From NCBI GenBank assembly GCA_947492575.1, contig CANLNK010000005.1, forward strand, positions 62,001 through 126,000: DNA of 64,000 nt. The letters run 5' to 3'. Position 1 is the first letter of the stretch; the number at the start of each line of letters is the position of its first letter. The notes under the pieces are model-generated. The model did not search any database and had not been told where the DNA came from. It was given only the letters and a program-made list of their open reading frames with translations. A program made the translations under genes and the position numbers. This DNA comes from an uncultured Thalassotalea sp. (GTDB lineage: Bacteria; Pseudomonadota; Gammaproteobacteria; Enterobacterales; Alteromonadaceae). Shown piece after piece: positions 8,611 through 18,518 of this stretch.

Positions 8611-10662
8611 TTAGTGCTGACTAAACTCCATCAACTCGCGTCTGCCACCGATAAATTTAGTTGCCAGCATCTGCTGGCCTTTAATGTCACTAACATAAGT
8701 GATGTCTTTATCAAGTGCGGTAATTGTCGTGAACTCTGCTGCTGCCAAGTTATAACGCCATAATTCAGCTTGCGGATTAATTCCGTAAAGCAGCCCTTCT
8801 TTTACAACCATATAGTCACCAAAAAGCTGACCGCTTAGAAGCTCTAATTGTTGGTTTTCGCTAGCGGTATGTTTCCAAATCTGAGTTTGGTGATCGGCGT
8901 AGATAACTTGGTTATCGCTATCGAAAGCTGCCCACATGACATTGTTAATGGCTAAATCAGTAGTTTCGCCAGTTGCTATTTCAATACTGAACAGCTGATG
9001 CTCGCCAGTTTGATTGTCGGTGACTAATACTCGCTCCGGATTGGTCCAAGGCATCAATAAATCAACGGCGACAGGCGACTTAACGATATGATGACTACCG
9101 TCCAGCTTTAGAATTGCCACTTGATTATTGACGTTTACGGCTATGCTTCGACCGTCAGGTGCCCAATCATATCTACTGCTCTTTAGACCTTGTGAAAATT
9201 GAGACAATTGATAGGTTTTATCGCCATCGATTAGCCAAAGTTGAGACAATCCCGAGCGCCTGGAAATAAACGCAATTAACTCACCATTGGGCTGAAACTT
9301 GGCGTTCACGTCAACTGCCGTTGAACGAGAAAATATAGCGACGCCAGCCTCTTCTTGCGTTCTGTCTAGGTAGCCTATGTCAAAATCTTTTGAGCCAAAA
9401 GTCACGGCGAATTTTTGTTGGCTTGGGTGATAGCTAGGCGTCCACAAACCTGAATGGCTTGCATGATGAATTAAGGTCAATTCACCACTCATACTTAGTC
9501 GGTAAATTTTGCCTTCTGCGTGAGTTAGAAAGTGCTTGCCGTCTGGTGAAAATTTTACAGGGAATTGAGCGTAAACCGACTGATTAGATAGCGGTGTTAT
9601 TACTGCTTCATCCTCCACCTCGCCATCTAAAGATAAGGTTCGCAACACGTGAATATTATCGCTCTCTCGTGTCACAGTGGCTAACAGACCTAATTGTCGA
9701 GAGTAATCTAATGAGTAAATTCGACCAGATGGCGTATAAGGCACGTTAACTAAGTTATTGGAAACCGCATCGTAGATAACAATTTCAGCTTGGTTGCTTT
9801 CTACTTGAGGGTATTGCAATAAGGCAATTCTACCGTCGTTCAACCAAGTTGGGTGAGTGGTTTTAGTGCCAGCGCAATCATAGCGCAGCAAGTTTTCCGC
9901 TTTACCATTCCAAGCTTGAGCAAAATCCAGCGTCTGTAGCTGCCAACACTGTTGATACTCCTGAGGTTTATCGGAGCAATCTGACTGTAAAACAAATGCT
10001 AATTGTGAACCATCAGCAGACCAACTTAGCTGGCTGTAGTGACCTGGCTTTGTACTTAAACGCTGCTCTTGATTATTGTTTAGGTCTTTTGCCCATAGGT
10101 GACTTACACACTGACCAACATAACGGTTAAATACTAGATAGTTGCCGTCTGGCGAATAAGAGGCGTTGAATTCTTGCTCGTCACTAGCAGTTAGTGGTTG
10201 GGCCCGATCATAAAAAGGCGCATCTGATGGCCAAAATGTTGCGGTTGTCATTATGAATAGAATGACTGCGCCTATTGCGAAAAGGTAGATTGATTTTGGC
10301 GTGTGCGAGGCGGTTCCTTCACTAACAACTTGCTCTGGCTCATTGTTTGCCCAACGCACGTTCGCTTCTAGGCTGTATCCTTTTTTGGCGTGTGTCTTAA
10401 TAAAAGCTTGCTTCTTGCTGTCATCTCTAAAGGCTTTACGCAACTGAGCGATGGCACGCTGCAGCGTATTTGGACCGACAACACTATTTTCCCAAACGAT
10501 ATCCATTAACTCGTCGTGGCTCACGACATCGCCTGCACGTGAAGCGAGCACTTCTAACACTTTTAATGCTTTAGGTGGGATGGGAGTGGCTTGTTGCTGA
10601 TGCTGAATTTGATTGCGATTAACGTCAATAAAGTAGTTATTCACCCAAAATTGTTTAGCCAT
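8611..10662 (-). CDS. CadC-like membrane-bound winged-helix regulator with C-terminal TolB/PD40 beta-propeller
   Basis: 683 residues from ATG 10660-10662; a GTG ten codons upstream also opens the frame, but ATG follows an AGGGA. Residues 1-100 form an OmpR-type winged helix (IPPKALKVLEVLASRAG...LRKAF...THAKKGYSL). A single transmembrane helix (YLFAIGAVILFIMTTATF) follows, then about 530 residues of periplasmic propeller repeats with the FSPDGK/YSPDGN/WAPDGR pattern of PD40 blades. This is a one-component ToxR/CadC-type sensor: ligand sensing outside, DNA binding inside. It is divergent from the helical-protein/serine-hydrolase operon at 10838-13662, and a second regulator of the same design follows that operon, so it probably controls it. 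Confidence 0.88.
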   Translation of the reverse strand: MAKQFWVNNYFIDVNRNQIQHQQQATPIPPKALKVLEVLASRAGDVVSHDELMDIVWENSVVGPNTLQRAIAQLRKAFRDDSKKQAFIKTHAKKGYSLEANVRWANNEPEQVVSEGTASHTPKSIYLFAIGAVILFIMTTATFWPSDAPFYDRAQPLTASDEQEFNASYSPDGNYLVFNRYVGQCVSHLWAKDLNNNQEQRLSTKPGHYSQLSWSADGSQLAFVLQSDCSDKPQEYQQCWQLQTLDFAQAWNGKAENLLRYDCAGTKTTHPTWLNDGRIALLQYPQVESNQAEIVIYDAVSNNLVNVPYTPSGRIYSLDYSRQLGLLATVTRESDNIHVLRTLSLDGEVEDEAVITPLSNQSVYAQFPVKFSPDGKHFLTHAEGKIYRLSMSGELTLIHHASHSGLWTPSYHPSQQKFAVTFGSKDFDIGYLDRTQEEAGVAIFSRSTAVDVNAKFQPNGELIAFISRRSGLSQLWLIDGDKTYQLSQFSQGLKSSRYDWAPDGRSIAVNVNNQVAILKLDGSHHIVKSPVAVDLLMPWTNPERVLVTDNQTGEHQLFSIEIATGETTDLAINNVMWAAFDSDNQVIYADHQTQIWKHTASENQQLELLSGQLFGDYMVVKEGLLYGINPQAELWRYNLAAAEFTTITALDKDITYVSDIKGQQMLATKFIGGRRELMEFSQH

Positions 10663-10837
10663 AAAAATGCAAAATTCCCTAATACAAAGCACGTTGAATC
10701 TTAACGTGGTCTTTCCTCAAAAATAAAGCTGAAAACACAAAAATCAGCAAAACGTCAGGTTTTTTTCATGTGCTTCAGGCTCACAGCTGGCAAGTTGTGA
10801 GCAAGTTTCTGGTATTTAAAAACGGATGAGGAAAAAT

Positions 10838-11638
10838 ATGAACGCCAGTTCAAATCCTAGCTCAAGTCCCAGCTCAAATTTTAAGAGAAATGTGAAGAGA
10901 GTGATGATAGCGGTGATGATTTTAACTGTCGCTGTCTTGTTATTTTTAACTCATGCTTTGGCTGGGTTGAATGCGAATGAAGTGACATTTACACCACCAC
11001 CAACTTTTGTCGATGAGTATGCTGCTAATCGATACCAAGTAGAAAAAACAACCTCAGAAAGTGAGCAAGCAAAAGCCAAACTTACGACAGATTATTTTAT
11101 TGAAGCGGCGTTAGTACGCAATGTCATCGTCAATGGTGAATCACCGGACGAACTTATTCGTTTATTCACCCACCCAGAAAAAGCGACACGGGTGAAAATT
11201 GCAGCCGCATTTGCAGAAGTAAATATCAAATTATCACATGACGAAGGTACTGACTTTGACAACAAACGTAAGGCGTTTTGGGAAAAAGTAGAAGTGCACA
11301 GCCCCGACATTCAAAATGCATTGTTCGAAGCACTTGTTACCACCGCTGAAGAGCGAGTAAGAACATTCATTCCATACACCCTCGCTTGGTGGATGCAAGA
11401 TGACAAGCCAAAAGCCGTTGAAATGCTTACATGGGCGGCTAAGCATCATCCAGACCCTTGGGTGCGCAGTTTTTCTGTCTATTACGTTATCCAATTTGGT
11501 GAAAACGAAGCGTATGCAAGCGAGTTAATCGATGATCGCACTCACGATCCAGCCTTTAAAGTCCGCCAACGCATACTTGAACAACGATTTAGACGATTTG
11601 AAGAAATGGTATTTGGTAAAGAAGGAGAACAATCATGA
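10838..11638 (+). CDS. Membrane-anchored helical (HEAT-like) protein of unknown function
   Basis: 266 residues from ATG 10838, which has GAGG six bases upstream; the ATG at 10826 has no such site. A Ser/Asn-rich N-tail is followed by one transmembrane helix (VMIAVMILTVAVLLFLTHALAG). The predicted periplasmic region is all-helical with repeated hydrophobic helix pairs (LIRLFTHPEKATRVKIAAAFAEV; ALVTTAEERVRTFIPYTLAWWM; AAKHHPDPWVRSFSVYYVIQF), reminiscent of HEAT repeats. Its TGA overlaps the ATG of the next gene by four bases, so the two are translationally coupled. No known catalytic motif; it may be a scaffold for its partner. Confidence 0.7.
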   Translation: MNASSNPSSSPSSNFKRNVKRVMIAVMILTVAVLLFLTHALAGLNANEVTFTPPPTFVDEYAANRYQVEKTTSESEQAKAKLTTDYFIEAALVRNVIVNGESPDELIRLFTHPEKATRVKIAAAFAEVNIKLSHDEGTDFDNKRKAFWEKVEVHSPDIQNALFEALVTTAEERVRTFIPYTLAWWMQDDKPKAVEMLTWAAKHHPDPWVRSFSVYYVIQFGENEAYASELIDDRTHDPAFKVRQRILEQRFRRFEEMVFGKEGEQS

Positions 11639-13662
11639 GAAATAATTTTAAAAGCTGCCTAACAATAGCGCTACTCGCCAGCTTTAGCAGTTTTGTTGTT
11701 GCTGACCAAGAGAGCGAAGAACTATCACTAAAAGGCCCATATTTAGGGCAAAAAGCGCCGGGCTTAACACCTCAAATGTTTGCTCGTGACCTGATTTCAA
11801 CCAGTAACTGGGAATCTGCTGTTGTTTTCTCGCCAAGCATGGATGAAATGTATTACGTGCGAGAGAAAGTCACAAAAGATAAAAGTGCCGATAAGGAAAA
11901 AGAGAATGGCCGATTTGAACAAGAGTTCGTCATGTACAAACAACAAGATGATGTTTGGCAAGAAAAAGTCATTTCTGTGCGTATTGGTACACCAACTCTA
12001 TCGCCGGATAACAAAATCATGTTTTTTGGACGAGGCTACAAAGAGCGTACGGATAATGGCTGGTCGGAAATGAAAAGACTGGGACCAGACTTTGAAGATT
12101 TTCGCATTATGCGTGTAACTGCTTCGTTTAATGGCACGATAGCTTTTGATGAAGCAACTCGAGACGGTAAAGGTTTATTGCGTTACGCTCGCTTCGAAAA
12201 CGGTAGACACTCAGCGCCAAAAGCATTTCCTAAACAAATCAATACTGGCGAATGGAACGCTCACCCCTTCATTGCACCAGATGAAAGCTACGTGATTTGG
12301 GATGGGCAGCGAGGAGATGGAGAGCGAAATGCTGATTTATTTATTAGCTTTAAAGAGCCCGATGGTGCTTGGGGGGAAGCGATTAAATTTGGCGATGAAG
12401 TAAACACGCCAACGTCTGAATTCGCTGCGCAAGTTTCACCAGATGGTAAGTACCTATTTTTTAACCGCAATATGGGTGAACGTGAAGTCGATACATTTTG
12501 GGTTGATGCACAAATCATCGAAGATTTAAAACCCGATCACATAAAAGCATACTCTGCTAAGCAGGCGCCCACCGCCTCGGCAGCACAAGCTGTCGGATCT
12601 TTAAGAGATATGCCGGTGCTTAGTGAGGCTTTTGTTGATACGGCGCCAACGTCTTCAGATAACAGTTTATTGGCTGGAAAGTTAGCCTTATCAAAAGCCA
12701 AAAAAGCCTCTGTAATTCAGTTGGCAAAGGAGATTGGCGAGGGTAAGTACGGACGGTACGACAGTTTACTAATTTCACAAAAAAATAAGTTAGTTTTTGA
12801 AAGTTACCACCAACGAGGGAGAGCTCAACTCGCTCATGGGCAAGCATCTGCTACCAAGGGCTATACCAGTTTGATTGTTGGTCGCGCGATACAATTAGGC
12901 TACTTAACGATGGCCGATCTTAATAAGCCGATTATTAGCTTTCTAAAGGATATCGATACCAACAAGTTAACAAAAGGTGCAGAGAAAATAACGCTACATA
13001 AAGCGCTGACCATGCAAGGTGGTCTAACTGTCGAAAGAGAAAAATGGCAAGAATTAGAGAAGTCGCCAGATCAACTGCAAGGCCAAAAACTTGTGCAAAC
13101 TTTGCTAGAACACAGTGCGCCAATCACGAAAGAAACTCAGGTTTATAAATACGGCAACTTTAACACAATGTTGGTTATGACAGTTATCGATGCAGTAACA
13201 CCTAACGGTGCGGAAGCGTTTATCAAATCTGAAGTGTTAGACAAACTTAATATTTCAAACTACGACTGGGCAACGCATGCCAGTGGTTTACCGCAAGCGG
13301 GTTGGATGGTGAAATTGACCTCTCGCGATATGCTCAAGTTGGGTTCGCTTGTGATGAACAAGGGCAAGTGGCAAGGAAAGCAATTTATTTCACCAGAATA
13401 TGTTGCCAAAGCAACGAGTAGCTTAGTAAACCCAACGGAAGATTGGATGCCGGAAGAGTATCGTTATGGTTATTATTGGTATAACTCACCGATTCAAGTC
13501 GATGGTAAAACGTATCAAGCAAGCTTCGCTTGGGGCGGTGGTGGCCAACGTGTCATCGTGGTGGATGATCTGGATTTAGTCATTGCGATTACTGGCCATG
13601 ACAGAGAAGATAAAATCATGACGCAGATATCGAGTATCGTGATTCCTGCATTCGCGAGCTAG
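11635..13662 (+). CDS. Exported PD40 beta-propeller fused to a beta-lactamase-fold serine hydrolase
   Basis: 675 residues. Signal peptide to about VVADQ. Residues 50-310 carry PD40 propeller blades (FSPSMDEMYYV, LSPDNKIMFF, IAPDESYVIW, VSPDGKYLFF). Residues 340-675 form a class C beta-lactamase/penicillin-binding-like domain with S405-x-x-K408 in QASATKGYTS and the YGN tyrosine motif in YKYGNFNTM. A GGGGQR segment sits near the KTG position. The enzyme part would act on peptides, esters or lactams in the periplasm. The gene overlaps the preceding membrane protein by four bases and is followed by a strong hairpin. The flanking genes are propeller-containing CadC-like regulators, suggesting a dedicated sensing/response unit. 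Confidence 0.85.
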   Translation: MRNNFKSCLTIALLASFSSFVVADQESEELSLKGPYLGQKAPGLTPQMFARDLISTSNWESAVVFSPSMDEMYYVREKVTKDKSADKEKENGRFEQEFVMYKQQDDVWQEKVISVRIGTPTLSPDNKIMFFGRGYKERTDNGWSEMKRLGPDFEDFRIMRVTASFNGTIAFDEATRDGKGLLRYARFENGRHSAPKAFPKQINTGEWNAHPFIAPDESYVIWDGQRGDGERNADLFISFKEPDGAWGEAIKFGDEVNTPTSEFAAQVSPDGKYLFFNRNMGEREVDTFWVDAQIIEDLKPDHIKAYSAKQAPTASAAQAVGSLRDMPVLSEAFVDTAPTSSDNSLLAGKLALSKAKKASVIQLAKEIGEGKYGRYDSLLISQKNKLVFESYHQRGRAQLAHGQASATKGYTSLIVGRAIQLGYLTMADLNKPIISFLKDIDTNKLTKGAEKITLHKALTMQGGLTVEREKWQELEKSPDQLQGQKLVQTLLEHSAPITKETQVYKYGNFNTMLVMTVIDAVTPNGAEAFIKSEVLDKLNISNYDWATHASGLPQAGWMVKLTSRDMLKLGSLVMNKGKWQGKQFISPEYVAKATSSLVNPTEDWMPEEYRYGYYWYNSPIQVDGKTYQASFAWGGGGQRVIVVDDLDLVIAITGHDREDKIMTQISSIVIPAFAS

Positions 13663-13692
13663 TTAATATCTATTTAATGCAATTGGTATAAG

Positions 13693-13720
13693 AGCGCCTT
13701 TATCATTTGTTAAAGGCGCT
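13693..13720 (+). terminator. Strong hairpin after the serine-hydrolase operon
   Basis: AGCGCCTTTA / TAAAGGCGCT forms a perfect 10-bp stem with an 8-nt loop 30 bases after the stop codon. It lacks a U-tract (ATAAGT follows), so it may act as an mRNA 3' stabiliser or a weak terminator. Confidence 0.5.
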
Positions 13721-13829
13721 ATAAGTGGCTCTAAAACAGAAGCACTTAAAGCTAAGTGTAAGTTAACAATCTATAAATTTGATGTGTTATGCTGCTTAGT
13801 AATTTTCTTTTGTGTCGTTAGGTCATTAG

Positions 13830-15935
13830 GTGGAAACATCGTCGGTAAAATTTTGTGGTTACTTGTTTGATAGAAAGCAAGGCACGATAAGCACAAATAA
13901 AAACCAGAGCAAAAGCCTAGACAACGAGCTCTTTCATTTGGAGCATCAACAGGCAAAAATTTTAAATTTGCTGATCGACAATCGAAATGAGGTGGTTTCT
14001 AGAGAACAAATTGCCGACCAAGTTTGGCAAGGCGTAATCGTTGAAGATAACACGATTAGCAAAGCGATTACCCGCCTGAGAAAAGTGTTTAACGATAGCG
14101 CTAAATCACCTCAAATTATTAAAACCATTCCCAAAAAGGGATACCAGTTTATTGCTGCGCTAGAGCCAGTTACAGAACTTAAAGCTGACCTAAACAATGA
14201 CGCGGTAAAGCCAACGAATCTCTCTTCTTTTGGGCTTAAATCGGTCGTCGCATTCGCTGCACTGGTTGGCTTGCTTTTATTACTAATTTTGATGCAAAAA
14301 TCCGATGATGAAACAATTTCAGCGCAGCCCACACCACTGCCTAAAGCAATAAGCTTTAGAGAAGGCATCGAGCTCAACGCTCATCTACATGCAGATAAGA
14401 AACAATTGTTATTTGTTGGCGACACGGCAGATGGCTATGGCATTTTTACCAAGAATGTTGGTGAAGCTAACGCCCGCCTTTTAACACCTGTCAGCTCTCG
14501 ACGTGTCTATCCGAAGTGGTTGCAATCATCCGATGCCTCTTTTGTATTTAGTGATCTTGATGAAAGCCAACAGTGTCAGATCTATAAATTCGACCCAGCC
14601 AGCGAGTCAGGCAGAGAGAATGTAGCAACTTGTCTAAATGAAACACCTATAGAAGTCTTTGTCGACGAATCGCGCAGCAGTATTGTTTGGTCAGACAATG
14701 CTGGTAGTTGGCGACAGAGCATCGCAAGTAGCATAGCAAATAGCATGGGAAAGAGCATAGAGAACGGAAAGCGACAATCACTGCCATACGCAAGCCAGGG
14801 AATCAACTTTCAAATGCCTTCTCCGAACGGTGAACTATGGGCAACGCTTCAAGACGATGGCAAGAATTCTAAGCTTGTAGTGCACGATATTGAGCGGTCA
14901 CAAGTGGTACTAGAAAAGCAGCTGCCGTATTCAATATCACATTTCAAATGGTCCAAAGCAAGCGATGCGCTTTATCATTTGGGGGAGCACCCGGCTAATC
15001 AGCTTTTTCAGCTTTCTCTCAAAGGCGAACATCAATTACTGGCGTCAACATCTCTAGGTACTATGACGAGTATTAGTGATTTGCAATCATCAGACACAAT
15101 AGAATTTGTCATTAGCTCGGTGGATTTGGATGTGCACCAATTACAAAGTGGACAAGAGACAAAGCTGATTAATTCGCCATTCGCAGACTACAATCCCGCG
15201 TTATCAACACCGTCGAACAAGCTGGCGTTTGCTTCTAAACGCAACGGCTCTGCTCAAATATGGCTGCAAGATGAAAATGCTTCACTTGAACAGTTAAGCC
15301 ATTTCGAAAGAGCGAGTTATATCTTTGATTTAGCATGGTCTCCTGATGAAAAGCGCTTGTTAGTTAAACGTAACGACAGTATTCACATTATCGATATCAA
15401 CTCTAAAGAAGAACAAGTATTGCCTGTTGATGCCGCAGAAAAAGTAGACTGGCAGTGGATATCGAATAAGCAAATTGCTTATGTTGATCGCAATTCTCAT
15501 TCATTGTTCAGTATTGACCTTGAGGATCAAAACGCTGCACTGTTGATGGCAAACGTAGGGCGAGCACAATACGTTAACGATTTAGACGCAACTAAAGGCT
15601 GGTTTATATCCGACGTCGCTGGCGCAACATTGCACTATATTGATACCCAGTTGTTAGATAGTCGGCTTTCGGGCGAGCTGTTTTCAGAAAAGCAGCTTGT
15701 TTCAAACCAACTGAAAGGACGGTACTGGATTGTCAGTGACGGAAAACTGTATGTCGTTAACCAAGAAAGCGACAAACCGACTTCACTGGTGTTACTGGAC
15801 AAAGATGGAAGCGAACTTGAAGTCATTTCAGGGACGTTTAACCCAAATTCGCTTCGAGCGACCCATCAAAGTGGGTTGATATATCATCGAATGAACCGCA
15901 ATGAAGCTAATGTTTATCAGCTTCAATTGCGGTGA
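13830..15935 (+). CDS. Second CadC-like winged-helix/transmembrane/beta-propeller regulator
   Basis: 701 residues from GTG 13830, with TTAGG seven bases upstream. Winged helix at residues 5-110 (EHQQAKILNLLIDNRNEVVSREQIADQVWQ, IKTIPKKGYQFIA), a transmembrane helix near residue 135 (VVAFAALVGLLLLLILM), then a periplasmic propeller with blades such as WSPDEKRLLV. The N-terminal domain aligns in layout with the regulator at 8611-10662, but the propellers differ, which suggests two sensors for two cues. It lies directly after the hydrolase operon on the same strand, separated by a hairpin. Confidence 0.87.
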   Translation: METSSVKFCGYLFDRKQGTISTNKNQSKSLDNELFHLEHQQAKILNLLIDNRNEVVSREQIADQVWQGVIVEDNTISKAITRLRKVFNDSAKSPQIIKTIPKKGYQFIAALEPVTELKADLNNDAVKPTNLSSFGLKSVVAFAALVGLLLLLILMQKSDDETISAQPTPLPKAISFREGIELNAHLHADKKQLLFVGDTADGYGIFTKNVGEANARLLTPVSSRRVYPKWLQSSDASFVFSDLDESQQCQIYKFDPASESGRENVATCLNETPIEVFVDESRSSIVWSDNAGSWRQSIASSIANSMGKSIENGKRQSLPYASQGINFQMPSPNGELWATLQDDGKNSKLVVHDIERSQVVLEKQLPYSISHFKWSKASDALYHLGEHPANQLFQLSLKGEHQLLASTSLGTMTSISDLQSSDTIEFVISSVDLDVHQLQSGQETKLINSPFADYNPALSTPSNKLAFASKRNGSAQIWLQDENASLEQLSHFERASYIFDLAWSPDEKRLLVKRNDSIHIIDINSKEEQVLPVDAAEKVDWQWISNKQIAYVDRNSHSLFSIDLEDQNAALLMANVGRAQYVNDLDATKGWFISDVAGATLHYIDTQLLDSRLSGELFSEKQLVSNQLKGRYWIVSDGKLYVVNQESDKPTSLVLLDKDGSELEVISGTFNPNSLRATHQSGLIYHRMNRNEANVYQLQLR

Positions 15936-16011
15936 CCTTGTTTATACCAATTAGGTTGGCATTAAATGGGTTTCCAGTTGCAGCCAATTTCAGATATTTA
16001 CTGCTGGCGTC

Positions 16012-18231
16012 TTAAAATACCCAGTTAATCTTTGCGGTAATCGATTTTTGCAGAGGATTGGCGATAGCATTTGATGCGAGCTGACTAAAACCAATATCAT
16101 CCTCTAAGCTGTCATCGATACCATTGTGAGAATAAACAAGATATACACTCGACCCATTATCTAACTTCTTGCGGTATCTCGCCTGCAATGCAAACTGGCT
16201 GAAATTAAAGTCGTCGCCACGCGAGTACATGTCAGAATGAGGATCTATGCCTCTCGCTTTTAACCCGAACCACTGCGTAGTAACAGTAATGTCGGATGAA
16301 TCATCGAGTCGTGCGATGAGTTTGGCGTAAGTTTTATTTAAGTATCTACTGTATCGTTTTACTTCGCCGTCACTATTGCCAATCAACCAGTCATCACTGT
16401 CAATGTAGGTGTAGTTCGCATTAAGTCTGATGCTGTCAGTAAAGTAGGTCGTGGTATTGAGTTGGAATTTACGCGCCCAGTCCGCTTCGCCTTCTTGATA
16501 GTAGTCAGCACGAGTATTGAAGGTAAACGTTGCTGGAGAAGGTGCACTGTAATACAGGTGGTATTCTCGTTGTGACGGCAAGTCGACGTAGCCCAGTTGA
16601 CGTGTAATTAAATCGTCGTTTCCTTGGCTTGTGTGATTAACACCTGCACGGAAATTGTGTTTGCTTTTCAGTCGCAGGAAGTAACTTAGATAAATACTGT
16701 CACGCAGGTTTAGCCCTTGGGTGTTGCGCTGATAACGGTATTCGCCGAAAGCGCGTGTTCTTAAAATAGCGCTGTTCTTGCCAAAATTGTAATCATCAAA
16801 TTGGCTATTAGTGGTTAGCGTTGAGATATTGTTGCGCTGCATATAGCCAAAATCATTCACATCTAACTCATCATCGAGATAGGTCCACTCAAGGTTGTTT
16901 TGCCAATGCCTAACAGGGACATAGCTCGCTTTGAATGTTGCGCCCTTACCTATCGACTTAGCAACCGATTTACCTGTTTTATCCTCATTATTCGAATAAA
17001 TGAAATTGCTGGCAAAGTTCAGCTGCTCATTTACGCGATAGCTAATATCTTGGTTAACCACCAGAGAGTCGCGGCTATCTACTGGATCAGAGACGTAATT
17101 AACCAGTTGGCCAAAGCTCAGTTGGTCAAATGATGAATACCAGCGAAAGCTAGCGAAGTCCTTGCCGTCATCGCCGACGACATCATCTTCCTTGGCTACG
17201 AGTAACCCTGAGCTGATATTACTGCCGTTAAACACATATTTTGCCGCAGCCTGTATCTCGTGCAGTTGCTCGGTATTGTTGACTGCGTTGGCACCAATTC
17301 GTCTGGTATTTACGAGTTTTAAGCTGTTAGGTCCCTGCACATCAAATAAGCTTTGGTTGACCGTAAAAAATGGACGTTTATCCGTTCTCAATGTTTCAAC
17401 AGCACTGTAATTCACAATAAGCTCGTCGGATTCTACTTGCCCAAAATCTGGCTTTATGGTGGCAATTAATTGCTGATTTGAACTGGGCTTCCAAGCGATA
17501 TCTAAGCCGACATTGGCATCTTGATTATCTTCGATTAGGTCCACATTGGTGGTTAAGTAAGTACTCGCACGAAAACTCTGTCCCTGAGTATTTTTTACGG
17601 TGACCGGATAGAATTCGTAGGTGAAGTTCTTCCTCGCTCTATTCGTATCTGGGAATGAGTATGCTTGCATGTCGATAACGTTGAAACGCTGAAAGTAAAT
17701 ACTTACTAGTCTCTCTTCACCTTGCTCTTTCTGATAGCTGGCGGTGGTCCATGGAATAAAATATTCGCTGTACCAGTAATCCCCTTGCTCACTTACACGT
17801 ACTTGCCAATCACCATCCCAGTCTCTGTTTGATTGGTTTCCTCGGCTATAAGTGCCATCCATGGTGCCACCGCCGAGTGTAGCGACAAATTCATAAGCGG
17901 TATCCCCATCGTTATTAAAGTCGACAAACACCATGTTGAAATCAGCGCTAGTGTATTGATCGTGACCGCTGTATTTGTGAGAGCGCTCTGGCTGAAAATT
18001 TTTAAACGCTATATAAATACCTTTTTCGTCACTGGTAAGTAATGTGGTTGTAGGGTATTTAGGTTTTTCTCCTGTGTTAGGAAAGCTCTGAATAAAGCTG
18101 TCGAATATTTGTGCGTTTCGCCATTTGCTTTCATCAATATTGCCATCAATAACAATAGTGGATTGGGCACTCATGCTGAAAGTAGCAATTGCTGCCAACA
18201 AGCACGCTCGTTTTAAGTGTCTTTTTATCAT
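16012..18231 (-). CDS. CBM9-like N-terminal domain plus DUF5916 outer-membrane barrel protein
   Basis: 739 residues. Signal peptide (ACLLAAIATFSMSAQS), then a carbohydrate-binding family 9-type beta-sandwich at about 25-210 (IVIDGNIDESKW opening, FVDFNNDGDTAYEF, WYSEYFIPW). A long DUF5916-type region of alternating aromatic beta strands follows to the C-terminal aromatic residue (AKINWVF), typical of an outer-membrane barrel. The family is common beside peptidase and TonB genes in marine proteobacteria, but its substrate is unknown. Transcribed alone from a 287-base upstream region. Confidence 0.83.
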   Translation of the reverse strand: MIKRHLKRACLLAAIATFSMSAQSTIVIDGNIDESKWRNAQIFDSFIQSFPNTGEKPKYPTTTLLTSDEKGIYIAFKNFQPERSHKYSGHDQYTSADFNMVFVDFNNDGDTAYEFVATLGGGTMDGTYSRGNQSNRDWDGDWQVRVSEQGDYWYSEYFIPWTTASYQKEQGEERLVSIYFQRFNVIDMQAYSFPDTNRARKNFTYEFYPVTVKNTQGQSFRASTYLTTNVDLIEDNQDANVGLDIAWKPSSNQQLIATIKPDFGQVESDELIVNYSAVETLRTDKRPFFTVNQSLFDVQGPNSLKLVNTRRIGANAVNNTEQLHEIQAAAKYVFNGSNISSGLLVAKEDDVVGDDGKDFASFRWYSSFDQLSFGQLVNYVSDPVDSRDSLVVNQDISYRVNEQLNFASNFIYSNNEDKTGKSVAKSIGKGATFKASYVPVRHWQNNLEWTYLDDELDVNDFGYMQRNNISTLTTNSQFDDYNFGKNSAILRTRAFGEYRYQRNTQGLNLRDSIYLSYFLRLKSKHNFRAGVNHTSQGNDDLITRQLGYVDLPSQREYHLYYSAPSPATFTFNTRADYYQEGEADWARKFQLNTTTYFTDSIRLNANYTYIDSDDWLIGNSDGEVKRYSRYLNKTYAKLIARLDDSSDITVTTQWFGLKARGIDPHSDMYSRGDDFNFSQFALQARYRKKLDNGSSVYLVYSHNGIDDSLEDDIGFSQLASNAIANPLQKSITAKINWVF

Positions 18232-18518
18232 TGAGTTCTGCTCAGTTAATTTACCTGCGGCAACTGTGCATAAATCACGACAAAAAAAGGTGACGAAAAG
18301 GTGACCTCTAACTGAAATTATGTGACTAGCGTGGCTTGTGGCTTAGTTGAAGTAACCACTCATATACGCAAATGAAGAACGCTTGAGCTGATCGTTAGTA
18401 GTTAAATGAAAAAAGTGCGGGCGAATATTAAACTTTTATGCTCACATAAATTTTGACATTCACCCGACCTTTCATACCCCTTGATGTTAAATTCACTCAT
18501 CTATGGGGTTGAAAGCGG

